From positions 1 through 64,000 of the forward strand of contig DAIRGA010000010.1 in assembly GCA_036794825.1 (NCBI GenBank): DNA of 64,000 bases, in the 5' to 3' direction. The position numbers and the translations under genes are program-made. This stretch comes from RZYY01 sp036794825. Lineage in GTDB: Bacteria; Bacteroidota; Bacteroidia; Bacteroidales; 4484-276. Below the pieces are notes generated by a model. That model made no database searches. It had not been told where the DNA came from and worked only from the letters and a program-made list of their open reading frames with translations. Below are positions 16,272 to 27,500 of this stretch, piece by piece; the stretch's first letter is position 1; each line of letters begins with the position of its first letter.

Positions 16272-19200
16272 TTAAAGAGTGATTCTTAAACCTATCATAT
16301 AGCTCTTGGTTCCTGGCATATTGAAATAGTCAAGTCCCTGTCCGTTACCTGCACCAATAAGACTGGTTTCAGGATCTACTCCGGTGTAAGGAGTGCTCAA
16401 CCACAGATTGCGGCCGGTGAAGAATAGTTCAGCGCTGTTAAGAACGGTTTTGTTCAACAACTTGCTGTTAAACTTATAGGATAGCGTGAGTTCTCTTAAT
16501 CTTACCCAATCGGTTTCTTCGATAAATTCCTCTGTTGGGCCGGTAAATCCGCTACCTTCGCCAAATACAAACCAATTTTGATCCAGTGGTACAACTACAT
16601 CGTTGGGTGTTCCGTCTGATTTTACGCCTTCAAATACTGTAATAGCGCCTTCATCGCGACGTTCGGTATCACCGTGTGTTCCAAAGTAGTACATAGCTCC
16701 TTTGGTACCATTCCACATTACGCCACCAGTTTTGATATCAAACAGGAATGACAATGACAGGTCTTTCCACGCAAGCATATTATTGATACCCATTGTCCAG
16801 TCCGGAAGAACATCGCCGAGTTTGGTTTCACCTTCGGCCATGATTGGGTAACCATAATAAGGATCGTCTGGATCATCAATAATCAGACGCTGACCGTTTT
16901 CGTGTTTTTCCCAGTAGGTTCCGTAAATGCTACCATACGAATTTCCGGTGACGGCGCGTGCCTGTGAGCCAACAAATCCGGCAAGGAATACGTTTTCAAC
17001 ACCTTCGGCAAGTTCCAATACTTCGTTATTGTTTTTGGTGAAGTTGATATCGAGATCCCATCTGAAATCCGAGGTTTTTACAACGTTGGCATTCAGTGTC
17101 AACTCAATACCCTTGTTAACCATTGATGCTGCGTTCATGTTTGCCTGATAGTAACCGGATGTTTTAGCAATTGGCACAGCAAGAATAAGGTCTTCGTTTT
17201 TGTTGTCGTAATAGGTGAAATCGAGTCCGAGTCTGTTGTTCAGGAAGCGGAGGTCGAAACCAACCTCAAATGATGTCAGTTTTTCAGGTTTCAGTGTCGG
17301 ATTGGCTAAGGTTGCACTCATGCCAAAACCGGCAGTTCCCCAACCCGGGAATGAAATACCATTTGTCCATCCATCACCATAGGCTGCAGAAACAAATACG
17401 GGCGATGTGCCATAAACAGGAGCGTCGTTAGCAATAACAGCATATGATGCTCTTACTTTACCGAAGGAGAGAACAGATCCGCCCTGTAATGACGGCAGTT
17501 CGGTGAAAACAAACGAACCACTTACTGAGGGGAAGAAGAAGGAATTTTCTTCTTCCGGAAGCGAAGTTGACCATTCTTTACGACCGGTAACATTCAAATA
17601 AACCATATTCTTGTAATCAAACCCGAGATCTGCATACAAGGCAGCAGTTCTCTTTTTTGATTCAATTTCTTCTGAATAAATGGATGAGGCATTGGACAAG
17701 TTGTAGAAGTCGGGTACAGTCAGGTTATCGCCCTGGCTGAATAACCTCTGGTATTGTGTTTGATACATGTTTTGACCAAACAATCCTTTGAAATTGATAT
17801 CATCGGTAATTTTGGTGTTGACGTTGAAAATCAGGTCGCTGTTGAAATCCCATACAAAGTGTTGTTCTTCAAATACTCTACCGTTAGGAGCAGTTCTTGA
17901 ATAACGGGCAAAGAACTGGTTACGGCGATCACTATAAAGGTCGGAACCTGCACGGTAAGTAATGCTTAACCATTTTGCTGATGTATAGGTAACAGAGGCA
18001 TGACCCGTAATGCGGTTCACCTGATCTTCGAACTGGTTCATATTTACTGTCCAGAATGGGTTGTCGTAACCACCGCCATTGTAAGCATTGCGCTGACGTC
18101 CGTCGGGTAATCTGTAAGAGGCTTCATTATCAACAGGATCGCTTACGCCACCCGTAATGTCAAAGTTCATCGGCATCCTCATCAAAGCAAGCATAACGCC
18201 TGATGTATTTGAACCCTGCTGGATTCTTACACCACCTGAATTGGTATAGGCAATACGTGCATCAGAGGAGAATCTTTCGGAGAGCTTGGATTCGCCCGAT
18301 AAAGTTAAACTTGTTCTGTGGAAGGTGTTGTTGGGCACAATACCTGTGCTTCTGACGTCTCCGATTGAAAGGTAATAGTTGGTACCACCGTTTCCGCCGG
18401 CTAACGAGAGGTTGTTATTGTAGGTAACGCCCGTTTGGAAAAAGTTATCCACGTTATCGTAGGGTCCAACGCGCAGATCCTGCTTTGCATTGGGGTTGCT
18501 CTGTCCGACAATATTTCCGTTTGGATAATAGAGGTTAGTGGTTGCGCCGTCAAAACGAAGGGTATCCATTTTTGGACCCCAAACGGTTGTCCCTGAACTT
18601 AAGTTTCCGTTGAGCCCCTGAGCAAATTTGTTTTGCATGGCAGGCAACTGAGAAACTACATCAAAGTTCACAGATGAGCTGAAGGAGAGTGTAGTCTTCT
18701 TGGCAGCCATTCCTGATCCTTTTTTGGTTGTGATAATTACCGCACCGTTTGCAGCTCTCAAACCATACAGAGCCGTTGCGGCGCCACCCTTAAGAATGTT
18801 AACCGACTCAATGTCCTCAGGGTTAATGTCAACAATACGGTTTGAAAGGGCAACACCATAAAGAAGGTTATTGCTGCCGTTTCTTGGGTCGCCGCCTGTT
18901 AACTGAGAGTTATCAATGGGCAAACCATCAACAACGAACAACGGCTGGTTGTTACCGGTGATTGAAGCATTACCCCTGATGGTCATGTAGCTGGAGGATC
19001 CGGCTGCTCCTGAAGAGTTGACAACCTGCACACCGGCTACTTTTCCGCTCAATGAGTTCACAGGGTTGATGTTACCCGAGCGTACAATCTCGTCCGACTC
19101 AACCGATTGAACGGCATAACCCAGGGCTTTGGTTTCACGCTTAACACCAATGGCCGTAACAACTACGCCTTCGATAGCAGTAGCCTCAGGCTCCATGGTA

Positions 19201-19481
19201 ACGTTGATTACGTTGTCGGCTCCGATTGGAACCTCAACTGCTCTCATTCCAACAAATGAGAACTGGAGAATTTTAGCATCTGCCGGAACGAGCAGGCTAT
19301 ATTTACCCTGCATGTCGGTTGTTGTACCAACCGTTGTTCCTTTAACCACAACAGATACTCCGGGAATAGTACTCCCGTCCTCGGCATTTGTCACAGTCCC
19401 CGTCAGGGTCCTGTTTTGTGCCTGCGCCCATTGCATTCCGATGAAAAACATCAATGCAAGTAAAAGTGTAAACTTTCTCAT
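16272..19481 (-). CDS. susC: SusC/RagA-family TonB-dependent outer-membrane transporter
   Basis: A 1069-residue TonB-dependent importer. The signal peptide (1-21, AQA|Q) is followed by a carboxypeptidase-regulatory-like beta domain (about 25-105, 'LTGTVTNAEDGSTIPGVSVVVKG'). Next come a TonB-box-like 'VVVTAIG', the plug domain (about 115-235, ending 'GAATALYGLRAANGAVIITT') and a 22-strand barrel ending in 'SYMIGLRITL'. It works with the SusD lipoprotein encoded 44 bp downstream. No FecR/sigma-factor signalling domain is seen. Length and motifs are normal for the family. Confidence 0.95.
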   Translation of the reverse strand: MRKFTLLLALMFFIGMQWAQAQNRTLTGTVTNAEDGSTIPGVSVVVKGTTVGTTTDMQGKYSLLVPADAKILQFSFVGMRAVEVPIGADNVINVTMEPEATAIEGVVVTAIGVKRETKALGYAVQSVESDEIVRSGNINPVNSLSGKVAGVQVVNSSGAAGSSSYMTIRGNASITGNNQPLFVVDGLPIDNSQLTGGDPRNGSNNLLYGVALSNRIVDINPEDIESVNILKGGAATALYGLRAANGAVIITTKKGSGMAAKKTTLSFSSSVNFDVVSQLPAMQNKFAQGLNGNLSSGTTVWGPKMDTLRFDGATTNLYYPNGNIVGQSNPNAKQDLRVGPYDNVDNFFQTGVTYNNNLSLAGGNGGTNYYLSIGDVRSTGIVPNNTFHRTSLTLSGESKLSERFSSDARIAYTNSGGVRIQQGSNTSGVMLALMRMPMNFDITGGVSDPVDNEASYRLPDGRQRNAYNGGGYDNPFWTVNMNQFEDQVNRITGHASVTYTSAKWLSITYRAGSDLYSDRRNQFFARYSRTAPNGRVFEEQHFVWDFNSDLIFNVNTKITDDINFKGLFGQNMYQTQYQRLFSQGDNLTVPDFYNLSNASSIYSEEIESKKRTAALYADLGFDYKNMVYLNVTGRKEWSTSLPEEENSFFFPSVSGSFVFTELPSLQGGSVLSFGKVRASYAVIANDAPVYGTSPVFVSAAYGDGWTNGISFPGWGTAGFGMSATLANPTLKPEKLTSFEVGFDLRFLNNRLGLDFTYYDNKNEDLILAVPIAKTSGYYQANMNAASMVNKGIELTLNANVVKTSDFRWDLDINFTKNNNEVLELAEGVENVFLAGFVGSQARAVTGNSYGSIYGTYWEKHENGQRLIIDDPDDPYYGYPIMAEGETKLGDVLPDWTMGINNMLAWKDLSLSFLFDIKTGGVMWNGTKGAMYYFGTHGDTERRDEGAITVFEGVKSDGTPNDVVVPLDQNWFVFGEGSGFTGPTEEFIEETDWVRLRELTLSYKFNSKLLNKTVLNSAELFFTGRNLWLSTPYTGVDPETSLIGAGNGQGLDYFNMPGTKSYMIGLRITL

Positions 19482-19732
19482 AATAATTGTTTTGGTTAAT
19501 TAATTAATTAATAATTAGATAGTTAATAATAAAAACTTCTTTTTTCTTCATTTTAAAAACTCTGGTTTTTCGAAATTCGCGGCCAAATTATAACATTTTG
19601 GTATGCTGGACAAGGAAATTTAGGAAAAAATTAATATTTAGTTAGCCTTAGCTTAACATTCAGCAATAATTTGCTCGAAATATTCGGATCGAATGTATTA
19701 AGAACTGACTGAAAAATCATTCGCCTAATCGT

Positions 19733-20332
19733 TTACAGAAGGTAATGAAAGGTAAAGCTCAACACCTCGTTGTACTGCCCCTGGTTGAGCTTGTAAGTCG
19801 TTCCCCCTGAGTGCGGTCTTACCGGAAGTATCGAATTGGAATACCTTATATTAAAGCTCCACCGGCTGTTCAAATGGTAAAACAGACCGATGTTCAATGA
19901 GAGGTCGAACAGATTAAAAGGATTGTCAAGCAATTGGTAATCGGCTTCCTCGTATTGGCTGATGAGAACGCCTAATGATGGGCCGGCTTCGAGTGTAAAC
20001 AAATGGTGAAAATCCCATTTGTAATGGGTAAAAAGCTCAACGTAATTGATCCGGAGGAGGTAGGAGGAGAAATTATTGGTGGAATCCGGGTTTAAACGGC
20101 TTCCTTTCTGCACAAAGTTCAACTCCATCTGCGCCGAAGACTTTTTGGTAAAATACCTGTTTACAAATCCTCCGGTATAAATACCGGCTTTGTTGGGTCC
20201 CTCTAATCTGTCGCCGGATATTTCGCTGGCCGAAACTCCACCTATTAGACCTCCGTTAAACTCCTGGGAGAGAAGCGCTGCTGGTAAAAGCAGCATGGAA
20301 AAAACCAAAATCAAGGTGTATCTACAATTCAT
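19733..20332 (-). CDS. PorT-like outer-membrane beta-barrel protein
   Basis: A 199-residue predicted 8-strand barrel of the PorT/OMP_b-brl family. A signal peptide (LLS|Q at about residue 22-23) leads into 'GGLIGGVSASEISGDR', the typical first strand of the family. Alternating hydrophobic strands end with 'LSFTFHYLL'. It lies divergently from the response regulator, 109 bp away, so the two may share regulatory DNA. Proteins of this type sit in the outer membrane; the specific role is unknown. It is not necessarily the T9SS component PorT itself. Confidence 0.78.
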   Translation of the reverse strand: MNCRYTLILVFSMLLLPAALLSQEFNGGLIGGVSASEISGDRLEGPNKAGIYTGGFVNRYFTKKSSAQMELNFVQKGSRLNPDSTNNFSSYLLRINYVELFTHYKWDFHHLFTLEAGPSLGVLISQYEEADYQLLDNPFNLFDLSLNIGLFYHLNSRWSFNIRYSNSILPVRPHSGGTTYKLNQGQYNEVLSFTFHYLL

Positions 20333-20441
20333 TCATGATAATGTTTAATGATTTAAGAAGTAAAAATAATACTATTTTTACAACCGTTATTACCAGATTT
20401 TCTTCGTTTTCTCTCTAATAATCAATGAATTAAAATTACCA

Positions 20442-21128
20442 ATGAGCACACAGGAAACCTATAAAATTCTCCTCGTTGACGACGAAAAGGACATTCTTGA
20501 GTTTCTGAGCTACAATCTTAAGAAAGAGGGTTACCAGGTTTTTACTACCCGCAATGGAGCCAATGCCATCAAAACGGCCGTTGCTGAAACACCACACCTG
20601 ATCATCCTCGACATGATGATGCCCGAGATGGACGGTATTGAGACCTGCGCAGAGTTGAAAAAAATTCCTGAACTCAGCAATACCATTATTATATTTCTTA
20701 CCGCCAGAGGTGAGGATTACAGCCAGATTGCCGGGCTGGATGCGGGTGCTGACGACTACATCACCAAACCCATCAAACCCCGTGTGCTGGTTAGCCGGGT
20801 AAAGGCGCTCCTGCGCAGATACAAACAACCCGAACCGGAACCCAACGATCTGAAAATCAAAGACTATATAATTGACAAAGAAAAGTATCAGATCCGAAAA
20901 AATGAGGATGTTTTCGTCCTTCCAAGAAAAGAGTTCGAATTGATTTCATTGCTTGCATCCAAACCCGACAAGGTCTTCACGCGCGAGGAAATCTTTTCCA
21001 GTGTTTGGGGAAACGATGTTATTGTTGGCGACCGTACTATTGATGTTCATATCCGGAAAATCAGGGAAAAACTTGGCAATGATATCATTACAACTATTAA
21101 AGGTGTAGGTTACAAATTCGAATCCTGA
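20442..21128 (+). CDS. OmpR/PhoB-type response regulator
   Basis: A 228-residue two-component regulator. The receiver domain (about 5-120) has an acidic pocket 'VDDEKD', phospho-acceptor D57 in 'ILDMMMPEMDG', a 'LTAR' switch threonine and 'ITKP' lysine. The winged-helix DNA-binding domain (about 130-225) contains 'FTREEIFSSVWG' and 'RTIDVHIRKIREKLG'. Its stop overlaps the ATG of the sensor kinase by one base, so they are coupled. It resembles RprY/PhoB-type regulators of Bacteroidota. The target genes are unknown. Confidence 0.93.
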   Translation: MSTQETYKILLVDDEKDILEFLSYNLKKEGYQVFTTRNGANAIKTAVAETPHLIILDMMMPEMDGIETCAELKKIPELSNTIIIFLTARGEDYSQIAGLDAGADDYITKPIKPRVLVSRVKALLRRYKQPEPEPNDLKIKDYIIDKEKYQIRKNEDVFVLPRKEFELISLLASKPDKVFTREEIFSSVWGNDVIVGDRTIDVHIRKIREKLGNDIITTIKGVGYKFES

Positions 21129-22189
21129 TGAAAAACACCGACCCTTCAAAACTGGCATTAAACAACACTTTACTGATTGTCGCATTTTTTACCCTGATCT
21201 ACATTGTCGTTTTCAGGGCGCTTTTTAGCTTTCAGCTAATTCCCCTCCTCATTATTAATGTCCTGCTCTTCATTTTCGTGTTTTTCACCTTCCGATTTAC
21301 TCTTGAAAAGTTCATTTACCAGAAAATAAAGCTCATTTACAAAACAATTTATAACCTGAAACGACAAAAGGGCGCCCGCACTGAGCCGAGAGAAATGCAG
21401 CAAACCACCATCGAACAGGTGAATCAGGAGGTTTTGGAATGGGGTGAGAAAAAAAAACTGGAGATTGAACAACTCAAAAAAGCAGAGGCTTACCGAAGGG
21501 ACTTTCTCGGAAATATTTACCACGAGTTGAAAAACCCAATTTTCAACATTCAGGGCTATGTACTCACGCTGCTTGACGGTGGTCTTGAAGATAACACTAT
21601 CAACCGCGACTACCTTTTGCGCACTGAAAAAAGCATCAACCGGATTATTGCCATTGTGGAGGATCTTGAAACGATTTCAAACCTCGAAACATCCCAGGTT
21701 CAGCTGAAATTACAACCGTTCGACATTATTGAACTGGTAAGGGATGTTTTTGAATCGCTCGAAATCAAAGCCAAAAAGCGGAAAAAGGATTTTTACCTGG
21801 CTGAAAAATACGACCGCCCAATTTTGGTACTGGCAGATATCAAATGGATCAGGCAGGTGCTTATTAATCTTGTTGACAATTCGATAAAATATGGCAACCC
21901 GAAGGAGGGCAGAACAAAAGTCAGTTTTTTTGACCTGGATGAAAATATCCTGATCGAAGTTACGGACGACGGGCCCGGAATCTCGGAGCATGAGTTGCCC
22001 CGGGTATTCGAACGTTTTTACCGAACCGAATCGGCAAGGTCGAGGGAAAAGTCAGGTACAGGACTGGGATTGGCAATTGTGAAACACATCATCGAGGCAC
22101 ACGATCAAACCATTGACGTCAGAAGCCGTCCAGGTGTTGGAACTACTTTCGGGTTCACGCTGAAAAAATACCGCAAGGAATTAATCTGA
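21128..22189 (+). CDS. sensor histidine kinase
   Basis: A 353-residue PhoR-like kinase. Two closely spaced transmembrane segments lie at about 16-32 and 36-58, with almost no periplasmic sensing loop. A coiled linker (about 65-125) precedes the HisKA domain with phospho-acceptor H132 in 'YHELKNPIF'. The HATPase domain has 'LINLVDNSIKYG' (N box), 'DDGPGIS' (G1) and 'GTGLGLAIVKHIIEAH' (G2). It forms a pair with the response regulator through a one-base overlap. It ends 7 bp from the convergent tamL stop. Sensing is probably at the membrane or through a partner. Confidence 0.93.
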   Translation: MKNTDPSKLALNNTLLIVAFFTLIYIVVFRALFSFQLIPLLIINVLLFIFVFFTFRFTLEKFIYQKIKLIYKTIYNLKRQKGARTEPREMQQTTIEQVNQEVLEWGEKKKLEIEQLKKAEAYRRDFLGNIYHELKNPIFNIQGYVLTLLDGGLEDNTINRDYLLRTEKSINRIIAIVEDLETISNLETSQVQLKLQPFDIIELVRDVFESLEIKAKKRKKDFYLAEKYDRPILVLADIKWIRQVLINLVDNSIKYGNPKEGRTKVSFFDLDENILIEVTDDGPGISEHELPRVFERFYRTESARSREKSGTGLGLAIVKHIIEAHDQTIDVRSRPGVGTTFGFTLKKYRKELI

Positions 22190-22196
22190 TAATCAA

Positions 22197-24500
22197 TTAA
22201 AAAGGATACCCAATTGCCACGTTAAGGATAAAATTATTCCGGCGCCAGTTTTTGTCTCTAAAGTTCATATCCTGAAAAATCCAGCGCTCACCATCGGGCA
22301 GAAAGGGTTTGTAGAGCGGAGAGGCCATATCGAACCGGATCACAAAAAAATCAAAATCGAACCTGAACCCAATGCCAATTCCGGCAGCCAGCTCTTTGTA
22401 AAACGAATCAATCTGAAAAAGCCCACCCGGGCGTTGTTCATCATCATTTACCAGCCAAATGTTTCCTGCATCGGCAAAAAGCGCTCCTTTTAAGTACCCA
22501 AAAACCGGGAAGCGATACTCCAGTGTGGATTCGAGTTTGATATCGCCGGACTGGTCAACACTGAGGCTTTGCCCGCCTTCGGGAGGAGAATAGGTTCCCG
22601 GCCCGACCGACCTGGCCGGAAATGCGCGAACACTGTTGGTGCCACCAACATAAAACTGCCGGATGTAGGGAATGGTGGAGGAATTGATGTAAGGTACCCC
22701 GGCAGCAATAATAATACGCCATGCAAGCATACTCTCTTTTCCTGTTCTGCGGAAATAGCCAAATTCATTGCGCAGCCTTGCAAATTGTGAGTAAGCAACA
22801 TCGAGTAATCTGAATGGGTCGTCCGGGGTTGGCATCCGGTTGTCGGTTACTGATTTCATCAGCGTTATCAAATTTCCCGAAAGATCTACCGATTCATTGA
22901 GATAGAAATTACTCTTACGTTTTCGGTCACTCAAATTACTCAAAATGAAGGTGTAGGATGCGCCGATGATAAACTGCTCCTCGAAACTGCGCCTTATGTT
23001 CGGGTTTTGCTCCAGATAATCATCAAACTCGGGCGAACTCTCGGCCAGCAACGTGTAACTGATATCAATCGGGCTTAACAGGTGATTTACTCTTTCGCTG
23101 GGTTTCCATGAATAACTCAATGAAGTGTTGAAGGAGTTCAGTTCATACAGGTCAACCCTTTTGTAAATACCACCTCCAACAGTAATAATTGTCCGGTCAA
23201 TGTAAGGGCTTTTACCTTTTTTCACAAAATCAAAAGGCACGATTCTGGGGAGGGATATGGATCCGTCGAGGGTAAGCTCAAGGTTGATCTGTCCCTTTTC
23301 CTCGGTTTTTGTCTGCCATTCGAACCGCCCTCCCAGGGTAATGGATAGTAATTCAGCCCCACCGAAAAGATTGCGGTTTTTAACCGAAAGATTTAAGCCC
23401 GGACCGCTGAAGTTATTGGACTTTGAAGCCATACTCATTTCACTGCTCAGCGAAATTTTGCTGGCAGGGGTCAAAAATAGGCTCACATCCATCAGCCCCG
23501 GTTTGGAATCAACTTTAGTAAATCTCGCATTGGTAAACTTGTAAACTCCGATTCCCATTAAAGATCTCAGTGTATTGTAGTGATTTTCACGGGAGTAAAG
23601 GCTGTCTCTTTCAAAAAAAACGGTGTTAAGAATCACCTTTGGCTTGAAAGCATGTCTGGCCGATATGTAAAAATAGTTCCCAATCTTAGTGGTGTCGGGA
23701 TTATAATTCTGCAAAGCATAATCATCGGAAACATAAATATTATTGAACCTGTAGGGAAATAAAACATCTCCGACAGCTTCCGTTTTAACCCTTAACGCCA
23801 CATCAATCCTGCGATTGCCGATAGTAGTATCGGCTTCAAAAAGGAGATAATCCGGGCTGAAATAAAAAAACCCTCTGTTTTTGAGCCCATTGTCTATTCG
23901 TTCCCTCTCGTCCTGAAAAACTCTGAGGTGATATTGTGACCCCTTCCTGAGAAGTGAACCTGTCTGTAAGCTATTGATCTCCTGTAATATTTTAGTTTCA
24001 CCAGGCGGATAGGATATTTCATTCAAAACATAGGGATGACGCGGTGTTGCGGCAAAAATAAGGGAAGCCCTTTTCCTTTTGTATTGTATCTCGTGATTTA
24101 CATCTGCATGAAAAAAGCCGCGATTCTGAAGCCGGTTAATCATTGTTTTATCAATGACTTGTGGGTTTAGTCCGCTCAATAAAGCTGGTGGCTCACCAAA
24201 TTTGTACTTTAGCCAGTATTTTAGGCCTTTCTCGTCAGGGGGTTCTTTTATGGTGTTGTGAAGGCTAAGCAATGGTCGCATCCAAAAAAGCTTTGTATTG
24301 GGCGTGACGTCAATCAACCCATACAGTTCATCCCTGACGGCGCTTTTGTTTTTCATTTCAACCACCGAATCAAACCGGATTTCGGAACCTGTGTAAAGAA
24401 ACTCTCCTTCGGGAATTTTGCGCAATCCTGTACAGGCATGCAATGCTATCATAGCAAGTAAAATGACCCAACAGCCGTTTCTGCAGTTCAGTTTTATCAT
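22197..24500 (-). CDS. tamL: TamL-type Omp85 lipoprotein
   Basis: A 767-residue lipidated member of the BamA/TamA family. The lipobox Cys is C23 (LHAC), unusual for Omp85 proteins but typical of the Bacteroidota TamA counterpart TamL. POTRA-like repeats occupy about 30-330, with 'RLQNRGFFHADVN' and 'GLKNRGFFYFSPDYL' as repeated helix-strand elements. The barrel covers about 340-767, with 'FYVGGTNSVRAFPARSVGPG' (the family lid-lock RGF-like motif region) and the C-terminal strand ending 'NVAIGYPF'. It overlaps tamB upstream by 4 bp (ATGA). The pair is expected to help place proteins or lipids in the outer membrane. Confidence 0.88.
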   Translation of the reverse strand: MIKLNCRNGCWVILLAMIALHACTGLRKIPEGEFLYTGSEIRFDSVVEMKNKSAVRDELYGLIDVTPNTKLFWMRPLLSLHNTIKEPPDEKGLKYWLKYKFGEPPALLSGLNPQVIDKTMINRLQNRGFFHADVNHEIQYKRKRASLIFAATPRHPYVLNEISYPPGETKILQEINSLQTGSLLRKGSQYHLRVFQDERERIDNGLKNRGFFYFSPDYLLFEADTTIGNRRIDVALRVKTEAVGDVLFPYRFNNIYVSDDYALQNYNPDTTKIGNYFYISARHAFKPKVILNTVFFERDSLYSRENHYNTLRSLMGIGVYKFTNARFTKVDSKPGLMDVSLFLTPASKISLSSEMSMASKSNNFSGPGLNLSVKNRNLFGGAELLSITLGGRFEWQTKTEEKGQINLELTLDGSISLPRIVPFDFVKKGKSPYIDRTIITVGGGIYKRVDLYELNSFNTSLSYSWKPSERVNHLLSPIDISYTLLAESSPEFDDYLEQNPNIRRSFEEQFIIGASYTFILSNLSDRKRKSNFYLNESVDLSGNLITLMKSVTDNRMPTPDDPFRLLDVAYSQFARLRNEFGYFRRTGKESMLAWRIIIAAGVPYINSSTIPYIRQFYVGGTNSVRAFPARSVGPGTYSPPEGGQSLSVDQSGDIKLESTLEYRFPVFGYLKGALFADAGNIWLVNDDEQRPGGLFQIDSFYKELAAGIGIGFRFDFDFFVIRFDMASPLYKPFLPDGERWIFQDMNFRDKNWRRNNFILNVAIGYPF

Positions 24501-27500
24501 CTGTCCTCCGGTATTGGTTCATTGCTTTTCAACCCTTCATTGCTAAGGGGCGCAAAATACTTATACTTCTGCGCTGCTCTTTTCGACTTTCGCCGCAGGC
24601 TTTCAAATTCTCTCTCAAGAATAAATGAAAATCCCGATGCAACTACTTCACCATCAAAAAGGTCGTAGGCATTTTCTCTGTAAACCCTCACTTTATGCCT
24701 TCCCGACTGATCCAAAGCGTATGTTGCGGCAAACTCACCCCATGACTCTTTGGATGACTGGCCGGTGTAGCTTGTACTGGTGTTGCCATCCACATCAAAA
24801 TACCCGGAGGCTTCCACTGTCAAACGATCGTTGAACAACTTTTTCGAAACCGTAACCTCCAGTTCAGTTTGAACCTGACTGGCCTCGCCTGCGTAGTCCT
24901 CATAAGAATTAAGACCAAAATTGAGGTCAACATTTTTGATGTACTTGCCCGACAATTTATTCATCTGGTCGGTTAAAATACCATTAACGCTGTTGCGGGC
25001 CGCTGTTGTTGCTACTGCTGACGTGGAACTGCCTGTGGATAAATAGGGATTATCAGCAATAAAACTACCTGTAACGAGGAGTGCGAAAACCTGCTTATTG
25101 CGTTCGGATTCCATCTCCGGTGTGTTCAATTGACCCAGTTTACTGGCTACCTGCGGATAATTCACCATTTCTCTTTCAGGCAGGGTAATGTTGAAACTTA
25201 TCTCCGGTTGCGACAGGAATCCGTTTATGTTGAGCAATACCGTGTAGGGCAGCCTGTTTTTGTAGAGATTTTTTTCCGACTCCGACATGCTGGTGGATTC
25301 ATTGGATACCAGAGCAACGGAGTTGGTGGTCACTTCATAGGCTGCCTCAATACCCAGGCTGGCATCCATGGGTTTTCCTGACCACGATATGTTGCTTCCG
25401 GGCTGGAAAGAAAAGGTCTTCCTCACCAGCCCGTAAAAAGAGAGTTGGTATAGCCCTGATTTTACTTCAAACATCCCGCTCAGGGACTGGCTTCCGGATT
25501 TATCCACAGCAAAACTCAGCACAGCAGACCCGCCTATGCTCAGGTAGTCGCCCGACCGCGGATCAATAATCACTGTAAAAAGTGCGTCGGGATGGATTTC
25601 AAGGTTGGTAGCGAGATCAATACCCGAAATTCGCGACATTATCGAATCGGTAAGGTAATCTCCGAAAGCATCCGTTGCTAGCGAATCCACTGCCAGCGAA
25701 CGGTCAACAAACTGCACTATGCCTTCGGGAGTAATCAGTTTGATCTCGCTGCCCGGCAATACATAGGTCAGGTTGGTTCCTTTACCGATTTTTAAATAGG
25801 CATCCACTTCAGGGCTGTTCTGGTTTCCTTTGATTTTCAGGTCGGTATCTATCACCAAGTTGCCATAAAATGTGGGATTGACTGCTGCTGTGCTGCTTAT
25901 GGGCCTGAACTCTTTGGCAATAATCCTCAGATCGAAATTCACATCCGTAAAATCAGCAGAGGAGACCACACCATCAAGAGTAAGTTTATTCTGCTGAACA
26001 TCTTCAAGCGTAAAATTCTCAAACCTAACCTCATTGTTTACTATGCTGATTCGCTCGCCGGGCAGATTTACCAGGAAATTGAGGCTGTTGATCCTGAACC
26101 GTGCAGCCTGAAAGTCAATAAAACCGTTGGCCGCGGGATTTTCAGTTTTTCCCCGGATGCTGATTTCACTTTTAATTTTTCCGCCCAGCTCCGAAATTTC
26201 TTCATCGAGCAGCTCCTCCAAAGCCTGAAGGTTAGTAAGGTCGAGCTGCACAGAGAGGTCGAGTTCAGGTGATTCGTTGTAATTAAAAACTTCACCCTTT
26301 AGTGAGGCGATGTTTCCCGCATTCTCTGCCAGGACATCAATGTAAATTGCTGAACTGTCGCCTTTGGCATGAAAAGCAATGTTTCCGGCAAACATGTCCA
26401 TAAAACAGAGGCTGTCCAGTTTCATTTCAAGATTGATATTCTGCTTGTCAAATGTTGCAGTACCATCAAGTTTCCCCTTCAGCAAATCAATATCATCGGT
26501 CAGGTCGAGGATGTTGAAAACATTTCCCAAATCAAATTCCCGGAATACAAGTTCTGTATTTCCATTTACCGCCGCCAGCCCGAAAGACTGGTTATCCCGG
26601 CTGAAAGTGAAATTATGCATATCCATTTTTTCTTTGCTGATCTGCAAATAGTTATCTTCAAATATTTTCCATGGTTTATCATCGAGGATCAAACCATCCG
26701 GCAGAAAACTAATCTTCAGCGAAGTGTCGGTGTAAATTATCTGGTTGGAAAAGAGAAACTTTGGCGATTCCCGGTTGCCGGCAATTTTGATCGAAGAAAT
26801 CAACCTGCCGCTATTCACCGTTTGATTGATGTTGAAATTGCTGATGCTGATTGTGTCGTAGCTGATCGTCCGGAAGTCAAAATCCAGATCCAGAACCTGA
26901 TCTTTTCCTTTAATCAGCATGTACAAGGTATCGAGTTTGGCCGCACCAAAGGAAACCGAAGGAATACGCATTTCGATATCAAGTGCGTTGTCATCGCCTG
27001 TGTATGAACCCTTCATGTTCACCCTGTCCGAAATATCGAACTCATCACTGATAAACTTTTTGAGATTTTCAGGCAGATGAAGATCAAGGCTAAAGGCGAG
27101 GTGGGTTCCGGGCAAAATTCCGGCAGTGTCCTGCAAACCAAAATACTTACGCATCATTGACGAAAGTATCTGTTCAAGCGAATCCGGGTTGAAATTTCCT
27201 GTTACACTGGCGTCCAACGGGTCAGAGGTCAGCTCAAAATCAAAAATGCTATCAGTAACCAAAGCATTGACCTCCAAAGCATTAACAATTGCTTCAGATC
27301 TCTCTTTTGACAATGATACATCCGCCAGATTTAGCTTTGCCTTCAGATGGTCACCATCGCCAATTGAGGCGGAAGCGGCAACCTTCGTCGAAATCACCAG
27401 TTCGTCTTGAAAAAAGTTGAGTGCAAACAGGTTTAATGAATTGACAATCATATCAAAGCTAAACTCCAGGCCTTCCGTTTTAAGCTCAGCATTGGCCTGT

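Noticed and set aside
19482..19530. (TAAT)n stretch upstream of susC as an origin or protein-binding array
   Set aside because: It is simple low-complexity AT-rich DNA in a promoter region; nothing else supports a special role.
26369..27007. A 212-residue plus-strand frame inside tamB
   Set aside because: tamB is continuous through this region; the antisense frame has no motif.
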